Below, piece by piece: positions 1 through 9,884 of a stretch of DNA of 64,000 nt. A program made the translations under genes and the position numbers. A model generated the notes under the pieces. That model did not search any database. It was not told where the DNA came from and saw only the letters and a list, made by a program, of their open reading frames with translations. The stretch comes from Gluconobacter wancherniae NBRC 103581 (lineage in GTDB: Bacteria > Pseudomonadota > Alphaproteobacteria > Acetobacterales > Acetobacteraceae). The stretch lies in contig NZ_BJUZ01000002.1 in assembly GCF_007988885.1 (NCBI RefSeq), positions 496,001 through 560,000 of the forward strand, written 5' to 3'. The stretch's first letter is position 1. Every line of letters begins with the position of its first letter.

Positions 1-1133
1 AGAATTGGCCCTGCATTTTCAACGCTGACTGTTCTGTCGGGGGTGGCCGTAATGGTAATGGGCTCGGATGGTGTGCCATGCCGCACCGCATTCTCGATCA
101 GGTTGCGAAACAGGATTCCTGCCGCGTCCATGTCACCATCAATGAAAAGATGTTCCATGCCGGGGTGTGACAGACGGATAACGGCCACCTGTTCAATGCT
201 CCCGCGAAATTCGTCTGCGAGAATTTCCAGAACGGGCAGTAGGTCAAAGCGCTCACCCTGTAAGGCTATACCGGAAGATGCACGGGAGAGCTGGAGGAGT
301 TTTTCTACTGTCCTGCCGAGTGCTCGGACCTGCTGTGCAATACGTGCGCTGCGTTCGCGCGCATCGGTATCCACGGACTGATCACGCAGCATCTGGGTCT
401 GAGCGAGGAGTGCGCCGATTGGGTTGCGCAGTTCATGAGCAGCATTGGCGGCAAAAGCTCTTTCGGTGGAGAGGGCTTTCTTGAGCCGTGTCAGGAGTGA
501 ATTTACGGCGGTGAGAATGGTGGAGAGTTCTTCAGGCAGGGCGAGACGGCCGATAGGCTCAAGATTGCGATCCCCGCGTTTGCGGATTTCAGCCTGAAGA
601 TCGGTCAGCGGGCGCAGGGCACGGCGGACGATCCAGTGCACGAGAAGCCACACGATTGGCAGGAAGACCAGCATTGGCAGGACAGAAATAAGTGTGGCAC
701 GCCTCAGCGCTTCACGCCTGTGGAATGTGGGCTCACCAACGAGAATGTCGTTCGTGCTGGAGGTGGAGTGTGTGACGTATATCCTGAATTTCGGACTGTC
801 ATAAAAGCCCGTACGATTGGTGCTTACGAACGGCGTGACGGGCGCATTCTGAGAGCGCAGCAGAACATGGCCGCTCTGGTCCACGATCTGGTAGGCCAAT
901 GTGCGTGGGCCGACATCAGGCAGGCGTGCAACGCTTCCGCCATTTGGAACCTGAGAGACTGCCGAGATAACAAATTCGAGCCGCTCGGCGACCTCTTGAA
1001 GAGAATTATCCAGTCGTTCGGTAACTTCGAAGCGCGTAAAACCGGCTACCGAGATGCTCAGAAAGACCAGTGAACTGGTGACGACAGCTAGCACGCTCGC
1101 CAGAATGCGGGATGCGAGGCTCCAGTTTTTCAT
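1..1133 (-). CDS. Two-component sensor histidine kinase (3' end cut by window edge)
   Basis: Translating the minus strand from the ATG at 1133 gives about 377 residues of an inner-membrane sensor kinase. It starts with a short cytoplasmic tail and a first membrane helix, then a periplasmic region, a second helix (around residues 165-190), a HAMP-like linker and the dimerisation/phosphoacceptor helix AFAANAAHELRNP, whose His is the predicted phosphorylation site. The N-box (LFRNLIENAVRHG) of the ATPase domain is present, but the G-boxes lie beyond position 1. The start overlaps the response-regulator stop as ATGA, so the two are translated together. The arrangement is that of CzcS/CusS/QseC-like kinases, and the neighbouring metal RND genes suggest it senses periplasmic metal. 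That ligand is inferred. Confidence 0.9.
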   Translation of the reverse strand, partial: MKNWSLASRILASVLAVVTSSLVFLSISVAGFTRFEVTERLDNSLQEVAERLEFVISAVSQVPNGGSVARLPDVGPRTLAYQIVDQSGHVLLRSQNAPVTPFVSTNRTGFYDSPKFRIYVTHSTSSTNDILVGEPTFHRREALRRATLISVLPMLVFLPIVWLLVHWIVRRALRPLTDLQAEIRKRGDRNLEPIGRLALPEELSTILTAVNSLLTRLKKALSTERAFAANAAHELRNPIGALLAQTQMLRDQSVDTDARERSARIAQQVRALGRTVEKLLQLSRASSGIALQGERFDLLPVLEILADEFRGSIEQVAVIRLSHPGMEHLFIDGDMDAAGILFRNLIENAVRHGTPSEPITITATPDRTVSVENAGPI

Positions 1134-1801
1134 GCCCGCGGCTCTGCCAGCCGGTAGCCACGACCGCGCACGGTGATGATCGTGCCAGAGCCCAGCTTTT
1201 TACGAAGCCGACTGATGAAAACCTCGATGGCGTTGCTCTCTACTTCCTCGCCCAGACCGTAAAGGGCATCTTCCAGTCGTTCGCGGGAGCAGACGGCGCC
1301 GGGGCGTCTTGCGAGAGCTTCGATCACCGCCCATTCGCGAGCGGTGAGGTCAATTTCAGTGCCATCACGCGAGAGGCGGTGACGGCTCAGATCCAGTGCC
1401 AGTCCGTCATCGAGAAGAATTTCATTTTCACCCGAACCACCGCCATAACGGCGCGACACTGCGTCTACGCGGGCTGAAAGTTCATCGAGGTCATAGGGTT
1501 TAACGATGTAATCGTCTGCGCCTTCCGAGAGGCCTGCGATACGGTCGCTGATCTGATCCTGCGCGGTTGTTATCAACACGGCAACCGTTGAGCGTGCCCG
1601 GCGCAGTTCCCGCAGAAGTGTGCGGCCGCTGCCATCGGGAAGGCCAAGATCGAGTACGACGACATCGTAATTCATGGTCAGGAGGATGGCGCGTGCATCG
1701 GCGAGGGTCATGAACCAGTCCACGGCGTGGCCTGCCTCGCGCAGGCGTTCCTGTACTGCGGAGCCGAGATGTGGCTCATCTTCAACGATCAGGATGCGCA
1801 C
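1130..1801 (-). CDS. OmpR/PhoB-family response regulator
   Basis: A 223-residue response regulator. The receiver domain has the acidic pair E7-D8, the phosphoacceptor D51 (in VVVLDLGLPDG), a Thr in LITTA and the Lys in VKPYD. The C-terminal half is a winged-helix DNA-binding domain of OmpR type, ending SGTIITVRGRGYRL. It starts 5 bases after the czcA stop and overlaps the downstream kinase by ATGA, so it is in the metal-efflux operon. By analogy with CzcR/CusR/IrlR it probably activates the efflux promoter upstream of czcC; this regulatory target is inferred from position. Confidence 0.93.
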   Translation of the reverse strand: MRILIVEDEPHLGSAVQERLREAGHAVDWFMTLADARAILLTMNYDVVVLDLGLPDGSGRTLLRELRRARSTVAVLITTAQDQISDRIAGLSEGADDYIVKPYDLDELSARVDAVSRRYGGGSGENEILLDDGLALDLSRHRLSRDGTEIDLTAREWAVIEALARRPGAVCSRERLEDALYGLGEEVESNAIEVFISRLRKKLGSGTIITVRGRGYRLAEPRA

Positions 1802-1806
1802 CGTAT

Positions 1807-4800
1807 TCAGGCCTGCTTTTTCATCACACGGGCATAGAGTGAGGGCAGCACAAGCAATGTCAAGATTGTGGAGGACACAAGGCCGCCGATCACGACGCTG
1901 GCCAATGGACGCTCCACTTCGGCACCTGCATTGCTTGAAAAGGCCATGGGAAAAAACCCCAGACTTGCTACGAGCGCGGTGGCCATAACGGGCCGGAAGC
2001 GTTCCTCGGCAGCTTCGAAGGCTGCTGTCGCTGCGTCACACGCTGTTTCCAGTCTGCGAGAACGAATGGCACTCAGAAGCACAACGCTGTTGAGAATGGC
2101 CACACCGAACAGGGCGATGAACCCGATGCCTGCCGATATGCTGAAAGGCAGCCCACGCAGCGTCAGGACGATAATGCCTCCTGTGGCGGCGATGGGCAGA
2201 TTTACGAAGACGAGCCCCGCTGCACGCACGGACCCAAGTGCGGCGACCAGCAACCCGAAGATCAGCACCAGCGCGATCGAGACAACGATTTCAAGGCGCT
2301 TCATTGCGGATTGGAGGTTACGGAACTGCCCCTGCCAGCTCAGGCTGTAACCGGGGGGAAGACGCACCTGTCTGTCTACCGCGCGCTGGGCTTCCTCGAC
2401 ATATGATCCAAGGTCGCGCCCCCGGACGTTGGCCTGAACGATCAGGCGCCGACGGATCTGGTCACGACTGATCCGTGGTGGCCCATCCTGCACGGTAATG
2501 TCCGCAACCTGTGAAATCGGGACAGTTGCAAGACCATCTGCACGGCGAACCCGCAGGGCAGCGATTTTTTCAGGGGAGGATGTTTCGCTCTCCTGAAAAC
2601 GGATTTGTGTTGAAATGACGGAATTTTGCGTGATGACCGGCTTGCCGATATGGCCGCCAACACTTTCGACCGTATCAAGAATGTCCTGAAGGGGGACGTT
2701 GAGCCTTGCTGCCTTCTCACGGTTCACATCCACATGCACGAAAGGTACGCTTCCGCTGCCCTGAGCGGCCACATCTGCAGCGCCGTGCACGGAGTTCATC
2801 GCTGCTGCCACCTGATCACCCAACCGGCTAAGCGTTGCGAGATCGTCTCCGTAAATTGAGACGGCGATCTGCGTTCGTACGCCTGAAAGAAGATCGTCCA
2901 TGCGCATCTGAACAGGCTGGCTCCAGGAGTAATCGGCAACCGGCAGGGCGTTGCGAAGCGCCTTGTCCATAGCTTGGAGAATGCCCTCCTGCGTGCGTGC
3001 GGTCGTCCATTGGGAACGCGGCTTGAGCAGGATGAAGGTGTCTGTTTCGTTGACGCCCATTGGGTCAGTCGGAATTGCAGAGGTGCCGGTATTACTTACG
3101 ACGGTCTGTACGTCAGGGAAGCTTCGGAGGATTTTTTCCTCAAGCGTGACAGATCGCAGGACTGTAGGGAGGGACGCGCTTGGCAGGCGTGTTGTGGTGA
3201 CGGTCAGTGCGCCTTCCTGAAGCTGGGGGATGAACTCGCCGCCGAGGCGGGCGCCCAGTGCAAGCGAGAGGGCTGCGACTGCGAGCACCATGCCGAACAT
3301 GATGCGGGCGTTGCGCTCCCCCCATTGAACGACCGGGCCATATCCGCGTCGCAGGAAAGCGATCAGGCGTGTATCACCGTGAGGGATGCTTTTGCGAAGC
3401 ACCATGGCAGCGATGAGCGGCACACAGACGAAGCAGTAAAGCAGCGAGGCCAGCAGGGCCATGATGACTGTCTGCGCCATCGGGCGGAACATTTTGCCTT
3501 CGATGCCCTCAAGGGTCAGAACCGGTAGATAGACCATGATGATGACAAGAATGGCGAAGCTTACCGGCCGGGCGACCTCACTGGCACATTCGACCACGAG
3601 GATGGGGAGCTTCATCGTCTGGTTGCGTTCGCGTCGGGCGAGGACATGCTCCACCACGACAAGGGATCCGTCGACAATCATCCCGAAATCGATTGCGCCA
3701 AGGCTGAGCAGATTTGCGGAAATGCCAAAGAAGCGCATCCCGACCATGGCGCAGACCAGTGCGAAGGGAATGACAGACGTAATCACCAGCGAGGCGCGCC
3801 AGTCCCCGATCACGATGATTAAAACCAGTAGAACAAGACCTGCGCCCAGAAGCAGGTTTTCTTTGACGGTATCGAGTGTGCCGCGTGTGAGGTCGGCACG
3901 GGTATAATAGGGCTCAAGCGTCATGCCCGTGGGTAGAGTGTGCTGGATGGTGGGTAGTCTGGCATTCACGGATGCGAGTGTTGCGTCTGAGCTTGCACCC
4001 ATCTGCATCATGATAACCCCGATCACGATTTCCCCGCGCCCATCGCGGGTGACGGCGCCGAGGCGTGTTCTGGGGCCAATCGAGACTTTGCCGAGGTCTT
4101 TAAGGCGGATGCGTGTTCCGTTTGCATTGGAGCGCACGGGGATGTTTCCGAAATCATCAAGATCCCGGACAAGGCCACGCCCGACCACAATCTGCTGTTC
4201 CTGATGGTGCTCGATCCATCCGCCGCCCGATGCAGCGTTATTGTTATCGACTGCGCGGTACACATCCGAAACGGAGACGTTATAGGAAAGCAGACGTGCT
4301 TCATCGAGAGACACCTGAAACGTTTCTTCTGAGCCTCCGTTTACGTTGACGTCTGCAACGCCGGGGATGAGTTTCAGCTGGGGTGCTACCGTCCATGTCA
4401 TGGCGCGGTTGAGGTCCATCAGCGAATATGCCGGTCCCTTGAGCTGAAGCTGCATGATTTCGCCCATGCCCGTGGACAGGGGGCCCATGTTCACGGCAAT
4501 GCCGGGGATGGCGATATTTGCGCGGGCCTGGATGATGCGTTCGTTGACGCGCGTGCGGTCGAGATCAATGTCGGTGTTGTCGTCAAACTGGACGTATACA
4601 ACCGAGACACCTGACCGCGATACGGAACGAAGGTCTGTCATGCCCGGAAGGCCGGCCATGCTGGCCTCCACCGGGAAGGTGATCAGGCGCTCTATTTCCT
4701 CGGTAGCCAGTCCCGGAGCCGTCACCGAGACCAGTACCTGACGCGGTGAGATATCGGGCACTGCTTCGACGGGCAGCCCTGTGACGAGGCCGAGGCCGAA

Positions 4801-4872
4801 AACCATACAGGTGACCAGAACACCGAGGATGAGAAAACGGCTGCGCTGGAGGGCCGTCAATAAGCCTGTCAT
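1807..4872 (-). CDS. czcA: Heavy-metal efflux RND pump, CzcA type
   Basis: A 1021-residue inner-membrane proton antiporter, full length for the HME-RND family. TM4 carries DFGMIVDGSLVVVEH near residue 400. This Asp-Asp-Glu pattern is typical of the CzcA (Zn/Co/Cd/Ni) subgroup and differs from the Cu/Ag pump CusA. Twelve membrane helices and two large periplasmic loops fit the family. I prefer the ATG at 4872, one base after the czcB stop and with a GGAG about 9 bases upstream; the ATG at 4896 would add eight residues and overlap czcB. It should form a tripartite complex with CzcB and CzcC exporting divalent metals across both membranes. The exact metal cannot be read from sequence. Confidence 0.93.
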   Translation of the reverse strand: MTGLLTALQRSRFLILGVLVTCMVFGLGLVTGLPVEAVPDISPRQVLVSVTAPGLATEEIERLITFPVEASMAGLPGMTDLRSVSRSGVSVVYVQFDDNTDIDLDRTRVNERIIQARANIAIPGIAVNMGPLSTGMGEIMQLQLKGPAYSLMDLNRAMTWTVAPQLKLIPGVADVNVNGGSEETFQVSLDEARLLSYNVSVSDVYRAVDNNNAASGGGWIEHHQEQQIVVGRGLVRDLDDFGNIPVRSNANGTRIRLKDLGKVSIGPRTRLGAVTRDGRGEIVIGVIMMQMGASSDATLASVNARLPTIQHTLPTGMTLEPYYTRADLTRGTLDTVKENLLLGAGLVLLVLIIVIGDWRASLVITSVIPFALVCAMVGMRFFGISANLLSLGAIDFGMIVDGSLVVVEHVLARRERNQTMKLPILVVECASEVARPVSFAILVIIMVYLPVLTLEGIEGKMFRPMAQTVIMALLASLLYCFVCVPLIAAMVLRKSIPHGDTRLIAFLRRGYGPVVQWGERNARIMFGMVLAVAALSLALGARLGGEFIPQLQEGALTVTTTRLPSASLPTVLRSVTLEEKILRSFPDVQTVVSNTGTSAIPTDPMGVNETDTFILLKPRSQWTTARTQEGILQAMDKALRNALPVADYSWSQPVQMRMDDLLSGVRTQIAVSIYGDDLATLSRLGDQVAAAMNSVHGAADVAAQGSGSVPFVHVDVNREKAARLNVPLQDILDTVESVGGHIGKPVITQNSVISTQIRFQESETSSPEKIAALRVRRADGLATVPISQVADITVQDGPPRISRDQIRRRLIVQANVRGRDLGSYVEEAQRAVDRQVRLPPGYSLSWQGQFRNLQSAMKRLEIVVSIALVLIFGLLVAALGSVRAAGLVFVNLPIAATGGIIVLTLRGLPFSISAGIGFIALFGVAILNSVVLLSAIRSRRLETACDAATAAFEAAEERFRPVMATALVASLGFFPMAFSSNAGAEVERPLASVVIGGLVSSTILTLLVLPSLYARVMKKQA

Positions 4873-4873
4873 G

Positions 4874-6010
4874 TCAGTCCGCTCCGCTTTCATCATGCAG
4901 AAGAACTGATTTCAGAGCGAAACTGCCAGTCGTGACGATTGGTGTGTTTTCGGGCAGTCCCGAGAGGACAACGATCTGATTTTCCGTTTCGATTCCGGTT
5001 TGTATTGGCAGGGCTCGGAATTCATTTTTACCGGCTGGGACAAATACAAAATCGTGGCCATGAACCTGCTGGACGGCGTCTGAAGGGACAATAAGTCCGC
5101 TTTCGCCCTCGGATGTGGTGAGCGTTGTATCCCCCATCATGCCGGGGCGCAGATTCCCACTGCCATTGGCGACGACGCTGACGATCCGCACCAGACCAGT
5201 TGCCGGGTCTGTGGCGCCCTGAATGGTATTGATTTTCGATAGGATCTGATGGCCATCAATCAGCGTGGTTTGCGCCGCACCAACCTGAAGATGTGCGACA
5301 TCCTGCGGAGGCACGTCCGTGACGATCCAGACAGTAGATAGGTCCGCGACGACGGCGATATCGATACCGGGACGGATGTCATTACTGATGGCTGTATTGA
5401 TGGATTCTACGATGCCCGGCACTGGCGAGAGAAGGCTTGAGTTTTCTTCTGTGCCGGTCTTTTCCGTTGTGGAATTATATTCTTCCTCGAACTGGTGATG
5501 GTACATGCCGATCTCGGCCTCTCTGGCCGCAACGGTGGCCTGTGCTGCCTGAAATGCTGCCTGCCGACGTTGCATTTCGCCGAGTGAGACCGTGCTGCCA
5601 TTGAGAAGGCGCGCGCGCTGGTATGCGCTGGCGGCATCTGAGCGAGCAGCGAGGGCCGATTTGAGAGCAGCCTGCGCCTGTGTTTCCTGTAGTCGTGTGA
5701 GGTGCAGGGAGTGATCTGTATAGGTTACGAGGGTCTGGTTCAGGGCTACAGTCTGGCCGGGCAGAACGTTTACACTCAGAACCTTGCCCGAGCCTGCGGC
5801 CTGAACGTGAACGGTGCGGGATATGTCTGCCACGACACTCGCCATTGCGTGGAGTGTGCGGGTCAGGCGCCCTGTCACAGGCTTTGCCAGGGTCAAACCT
5901 TCGGTCTGCTGAGCCTCTGTGCTGAAAGGCACGACGGATGGTTGGGATGTTGGGGTGGCGTTGGCGGAGAAGGACAGGAATGCTGCTGCCAGACAGAAGA
6001 TATACTTCAC
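4874..6010 (-). CDS. czcB: Efflux RND periplasmic adaptor subunit, CzcB type
   Basis: The membrane-fusion partner of the RND pump, 378 residues from the GTG at 6010. That GTG overlaps the czcC stop (GTGA), and the protein then begins with a clean signal peptide (VKYIFCLAAAFLSFSANA). An upstream ATG at 6058 would bury this signal behind a charged leader. The body shows the lipoyl-like half-motif (VQAAGSGKVLSVNVLPGQTV), a helical-hairpin region rich in Ala/Gln around residues 90-150, the second lipoyl half and a beta-barrel domain. It links CzcA to the outer-membrane channel in the periplasm. There is no His-rich N-terminal metal-binding stretch such as occurs in some CzcB proteins. Confidence 0.9.
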   Translation of the reverse strand: MKYIFCLAAAFLSFSANATPTSQPSVVPFSTEAQQTEGLTLAKPVTGRLTRTLHAMASVVADISRTVHVQAAGSGKVLSVNVLPGQTVALNQTLVTYTDHSLHLTRLQETQAQAALKSALAARSDAASAYQRARLLNGSTVSLGEMQRRQAAFQAAQATVAAREAEIGMYHHQFEEEYNSTTEKTGTEENSSLLSPVPGIVESINTAISNDIRPGIDIAVVADLSTVWIVTDVPPQDVAHLQVGAAQTTLIDGHQILSKINTIQGATDPATGLVRIVSVVANGSGNLRPGMMGDTTLTTSEGESGLIVPSDAVQQVHGHDFVFVPAGKNEFRALPIQTGIETENQIVVLSGLPENTPIVTTGSFALKSVLLHDESGAD

Positions 6011-7248
6011 TGCATGGCTCCATAAGCAATGCTCATCCGGATGGCTGCAACGCGCCATTCAACTTCAGTCTGGCTGTAAGTGGCGATGGCCTGATAGGCG
6101 GCCCGGCGAGCACGCAAGGCCTCGACAAGCGGTGTTTCCTTTAGCATCCACGAATGTTCCATCGCGTCAGCACGCTGGTTCAGGGAGCCTGCTGCGAGTT
6201 CGGCTTCCTTGCGTGCGAGTGCTGCTGTTGCGAGGCGTGCCCGGATCCTGATCAATTCTGTCCTAACCATACGACGCGCCGTGATCTCGTCTCGGGTGGC
6301 CGCAGACATACGATCCCGTGCCGCCGCCATCATCGGAACATTGCGGACTGCACTGGGGAGGGGAATACTGACATTGACTCCAAGGCGTGTGTCCCACGGG
6401 CTGCCGTATTGTTCTTCGTGGATGGCGCTCACGCCGATTTCTGGGTTGGGCATGAAGGATGCGCGGGCAAGATGCGTGTTTTCCTGCGCAGCTTTCACCG
6501 CGCGCATCGCGGCCCGCACACGCGGATCTGCGTCTTCGCCATATCCTCCGGGATGTGTGGGGACCGGGGGTGGGACATACGCCATCAGATCTGGAATATC
6601 GGCCGTTCCGAGCAGTTCCTGTAAGTCTGCCTGGGTTGCTGTGACGGCTTCTGCTGCTAGATCGACTTCGCTGCGGGCATTTGCCAGTTCGGCGTCTGTT
6701 GCCTGAGCATCAGCTGAGGTGCCTTCCCCCACCTTCACCGAGCGGGTAACGGCTGCTGAAATCCGCTCCATGGCTTTCAGCTGCGCGAGTGCCACGCTCT
6801 GTCGGCGCTGGGCGAGCGTGAGTGCCCCCGCTGTTTCAAGGACCTTCACCGAGACGGCCAGATGCGCGACATTCAGGCGCTCACGAAGGTTTTCTGCGTC
6901 TGCGCGCGCGAGTTTTTCGGTTTCTGTGCCCTGCCCAGGAAGCCAGAGTGGAACCGAGACGCCACCCTGGTAGGTGGTGTATCCGATGTTGCTGCCACCA
7001 GCATAGTGATCGTCATAATACTGGGCATTCAGCACAGGGCCGCCGGAGAACCATGATTTGGCGGCATCTGCTCGCGCGAATGCGGAAGCGCGGTTGGTGT
7101 TAAGGTCTTTGCGGGCAGGATCATTCGCCCACGCCATGTTTACGGCCTGATCAAAATTGATTTCGTGTGCATTTGCGGGGTGCATCGTCAGTAATGGCAG
7201 TGCCAGTCCAAGGCACAGAACCCGGCGATACCGGAAATCCACTTTCAT
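6007..7248 (-). CDS. czcC: Outer-membrane efflux protein, CzcC/TolC type
   Basis: A 413-residue TolC-superfamily protein with a signal peptide ending near ANAHE, followed by two long Ala/Glu/Arg-rich helical repeats typical of outer-membrane efflux channels (for example residues around 120-230 and 285-380). As first gene of the minus-strand operon czcC-czcB-czcA-regulator-kinase it supplies the outer-membrane exit duct. It overlaps czcB by GTGA. The promoter must lie in 7249-7478, the region shared with the divergent TonB receptor gene. Confidence 0.9.
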   Translation of the reverse strand: MKVDFRYRRVLCLGLALPLLTMHPANAHEINFDQAVNMAWANDPARKDLNTNRASAFARADAAKSWFSGGPVLNAQYYDDHYAGGSNIGYTTYQGGVSVPLWLPGQGTETEKLARADAENLRERLNVAHLAVSVKVLETAGALTLAQRRQSVALAQLKAMERISAAVTRSVKVGEGTSADAQATDAELANARSEVDLAAEAVTATQADLQELLGTADIPDLMAYVPPPVPTHPGGYGEDADPRVRAAMRAVKAAQENTHLARASFMPNPEIGVSAIHEEQYGSPWDTRLGVNVSIPLPSAVRNVPMMAAARDRMSAATRDEITARRMVRTELIRIRARLATAALARKEAELAAGSLNQRADAMEHSWMLKETPLVEALRARRAAYQAIATYSQTEVEWRVAAIRMSIAYGAMQ

Positions 7249-7414
7249 GATGAGAAACCGATGCCTCCGGCAATGATGGTGCTGGAGCCATCAATATCAG
7301 TTCAACCTGACAGCAACCTGAACAGAGCGGCGATCAGATGGGTTGGGAAGGGGGGAAGGAGGGGGAAAGTGCATCGTATTTTTCAAAATGAATCAGAATG
7401 TTCATATTTGATAT

Positions 7415-7429
7415 TGCGAATCATTCTTA
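7415..7429 (+). promoter_or_regulatory. Candidate Fur-like box upstream of the TonB-dependent receptor
   Basis: The 15-mer TGCGAATCATTCTTA resembles the 7-1-7 Fur consensus TGATAATNATTATCA in the core GAATCATTCT. It sits about 50 bases before the receptor ATG and lies in an AT-rich patch with a second similar GAATCAGAATGTTCAT at about 7390-7405. Iron control of a siderophore receptor is expected from the family; the site itself is read by eye and imperfect. In alphaproteobacteria the binder could be Fur or another iron regulator. Confidence 0.5.
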
Positions 7430-7478
7430 TTTGGGTATTTTGACGCCTCATTCATCGTCTGTATCCGAACGGAACCCC

Positions 7479-9845
7479 ATGAGCCGCTTTATCCGTCGTT
7501 GCCTGACTCCTATGCCCGTTCTGACGGGGCTGGCTGCCCTTGGCGCAACCCATGCTTATGCTGCCGATACGCAGCATGCGCCTGAGAAAAAACGTGATCA
7601 TGCGCATTCCAAAACGGTGCCACGGGCCGCGGAGACCGAAGCAACGGGTGAGGAGAGTGGCCACGAAAACATTCAGGTTGTCGGGAGCCCGATGAACCCT
7701 CTGCATGACAACATGGGCCTGTCTCGGATGCCGCAGGATATTCTGCATACGCCGCAGCAGATCAACGTTGTCTCGCAGATGCTGATGAAGCAGCAGAACG
7801 TGAAGTCGCTGGATGAAGCGCTGCGTAATGTGCCGGGTGTGACGTCTTCCATCGGTGAGGGCGCGGGCGGCATGAATGGTGATCAGTTTCTGATCCGCGG
7901 TTTTCAGGCGCAGAATGATATTTACGAAGATGGTCTGAGGGATTTTGGCGTTTACAGCCGGGATGCGTTCAACCTTGAGAGCATCGCCGTGATCAAGGGG
8001 CCATCGTCAGACGTGTTCGGCAATGGCACGACGGGCGGCGCGATCAATATGAAGACCAAGACCCCAGGCCTGACGAACCGCTATTCGGCGGAATTCAATG
8101 GCGGATCAGGGGGATATTATCGCGGTATGCTGGACGTGAACCAGCGTATCAATGACAGCACGGCCTTCCGCGTGACGGGAATGGGGAACGAGAACAATAT
8201 CGTCGGTCGTGATTTTATTTACTCTCATCGCTGGGGCATTGCGCCGTCCATTGCCTTCGGTCTCGGTAAAAGAACAACGCTCGTGCTGCAATATATGCAC
8301 CAGCAGGAAAATTCAGTTCCAGATTTCGGGGTGCCTGTGGTGACCAAGCCGGGATCATCCATAGGAGCGCCGATTACTGAATATGGTATCCGCCGGACCA
8401 ATTTTTATGGAACGGACAACGACCAGAACGCGACCAATTCCAATATGGAAACGGCACGTCTGTCCTATAAGCTGAATGATCACATCACGTTTTATAACGA
8501 TGCGCGCGTTGGTGAATATTTCCGCACTTTTGCGGCCTCCAAGGCGACCTGTGATCAGACCTGCGTGAATAATTACTTCCTGCATAACCCTAATTCGGCG
8601 CTTGTAGCCCGGTCAGGGCCTGTTGGTGCGGGAAATGGTTCGGCTGGGGGGACCTTCATGGCACCGCTGCCATATCAGCAGTGGAGCTGGTCTGCGCAGG
8701 ACGTTGGAAGCATGGTGGCAAACTTCCATACGGGTTGGCTGCGGCATCAGTTGGTGGCTGGATTTGATATCGAACACGTCAATGACCGGCGCTCACAATC
8801 GACATATCTGAAGGCCAAACCTTACGCGAACCTGGTTAATCCCAATCCGTATGTTGGTAATCTGGATCTGGTATCGGGTGACAGCAATCCGGCGGGTCTG
8901 GTCAATCTCAGTGGTCTGGGGGCCAAGAGCAATTCCAGTGGTGCGGCGTTTGATACTGGTCTGTTCCTGTTTGATCAGGTCTGGTTCACGAACTGGTTGT
9001 CCATCAAGGGTGGTTTCCGCTGGGATCGCTGGCAGACACGCTATGACCTGACGGGTGGAAATACCGCGCTTTATCCGGACACGCATTTTCGGAATACGAC
9101 GAGTGTGTTCAACCCCAATGTCAGCCTTCTGCTTACGCCGGATGAGCATCAGACTTATTATTTCACATGGTCCCGCTCTACGACCCCGATGGGCATGTAT
9201 GTGACAAACGGTTCTGTTCCGATCCGTCCGCCGGCGAACACGATTGCGGCTCCCGAGAAAGCTTCGCTGTATGAAGTAGGTGCGAAATACAGTGCGTTCC
9301 ATGACCGTATGGGCTTTACGGCATCCCTGTTCCGGCTCGAAAAGAACAATGCCACCAACGCTGATCCGGTGACGGGGGAGGTTGTCAGCACGGGGGACAC
9401 CCAGCGCAATCAGGGACTGGAGCTTTCTGTTGGCGGCACCATTCTGCGTGGATGGACGATTAACGCGACTTATGCCCTTTACGATAGCGAAACCACGAGT
9501 TCCCTGACGAAGGCCAATCTAGGCAAGCAGGTGCAGTATGTGCCGCATAATCAGGCGACGCTTTGGTCTGTTTATGATGCGTTTGCAGACAAGCCTTACA
9601 ATGTTGCGTTTGGTGGCGGTTTGACGTGGCGTCAGCACGTCTGGCTGAATGCGGCTAATACGGCGAAGGTTCCTTCCAATCTGGATTTCGATGCTGTCAT
9701 TTCCCATCGTTTCAATCCGCATTGGAAGGTTGCGATGAACGGTTACAATCTGGCGAACCGCCTGAATTATCAGAGCCTGTTTTCAAACCGCGCCACCCCC
9801 ACGGCCGGCCGGACTTTCCTCGGACAGCTCAGCTACACATATTGA
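7479..9845 (+). CDS. TonB-dependent siderophore receptor
   Basis: A 788-residue outer-membrane receptor. I start at the ATG at 7479 because it opens a signal peptide (MSRFIRRCLTPMP... ending AYA-AD). A TonB-box-like ENIQVVG precedes the plug domain (TPQQINVVSQMLMKQQ, SLDEALRNVPGV, QFLIRGF, VIKGPSS), and the rest is a 22-strand barrel ending in the aromatic LGQLSYTY, as required for barrel insertion. Its plug motifs match the FhuA/FpvA/FecA-like siderophore receptor subfamily (TIGR01783 type). It would import a ferric siderophore using TonB-ExbBD energy. The ligand cannot be predicted. It is a stand-alone gene ending in a shared terminator. Confidence 0.93.
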   Translation: MSRFIRRCLTPMPVLTGLAALGATHAYAADTQHAPEKKRDHAHSKTVPRAAETEATGEESGHENIQVVGSPMNPLHDNMGLSRMPQDILHTPQQINVVSQMLMKQQNVKSLDEALRNVPGVTSSIGEGAGGMNGDQFLIRGFQAQNDIYEDGLRDFGVYSRDAFNLESIAVIKGPSSDVFGNGTTGGAINMKTKTPGLTNRYSAEFNGGSGGYYRGMLDVNQRINDSTAFRVTGMGNENNIVGRDFIYSHRWGIAPSIAFGLGKRTTLVLQYMHQQENSVPDFGVPVVTKPGSSIGAPITEYGIRRTNFYGTDNDQNATNSNMETARLSYKLNDHITFYNDARVGEYFRTFAASKATCDQTCVNNYFLHNPNSALVARSGPVGAGNGSAGGTFMAPLPYQQWSWSAQDVGSMVANFHTGWLRHQLVAGFDIEHVNDRRSQSTYLKAKPYANLVNPNPYVGNLDLVSGDSNPAGLVNLSGLGAKSNSSGAAFDTGLFLFDQVWFTNWLSIKGGFRWDRWQTRYDLTGGNTALYPDTHFRNTTSVFNPNVSLLLTPDEHQTYYFTWSRSTTPMGMYVTNGSVPIRPPANTIAAPEKASLYEVGAKYSAFHDRMGFTASLFRLEKNNATNADPVTGEVVSTGDTQRNQGLELSVGGTILRGWTINATYALYDSETTSSLTKANLGKQVQYVPHNQATLWSVYDAFADKPYNVAFGGGLTWRQHVWLNAANTAKVPSNLDFDAVISHRFNPHWKVAMNGYNLANRLNYQSLFSNRATPTAGRTFLGQLSYTY

Positions 9846-9852
9846 TTACGTG

Positions 9853-9884
9853 CGGGCGCGTTCCTTATGGACGCGCCCGTTTTT
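9853..9884. terminator. Bidirectional rho-independent terminator between the TonB receptor and mqo
   Basis: A 9-bp perfect stem (CGGGCGCGT / ACGCGCCCG) with a 9-base loop is followed by TTTTT on the plus strand. The element abuts the mqo stop codon on the other strand, so it separates two convergent genes. Confidence 0.85.
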
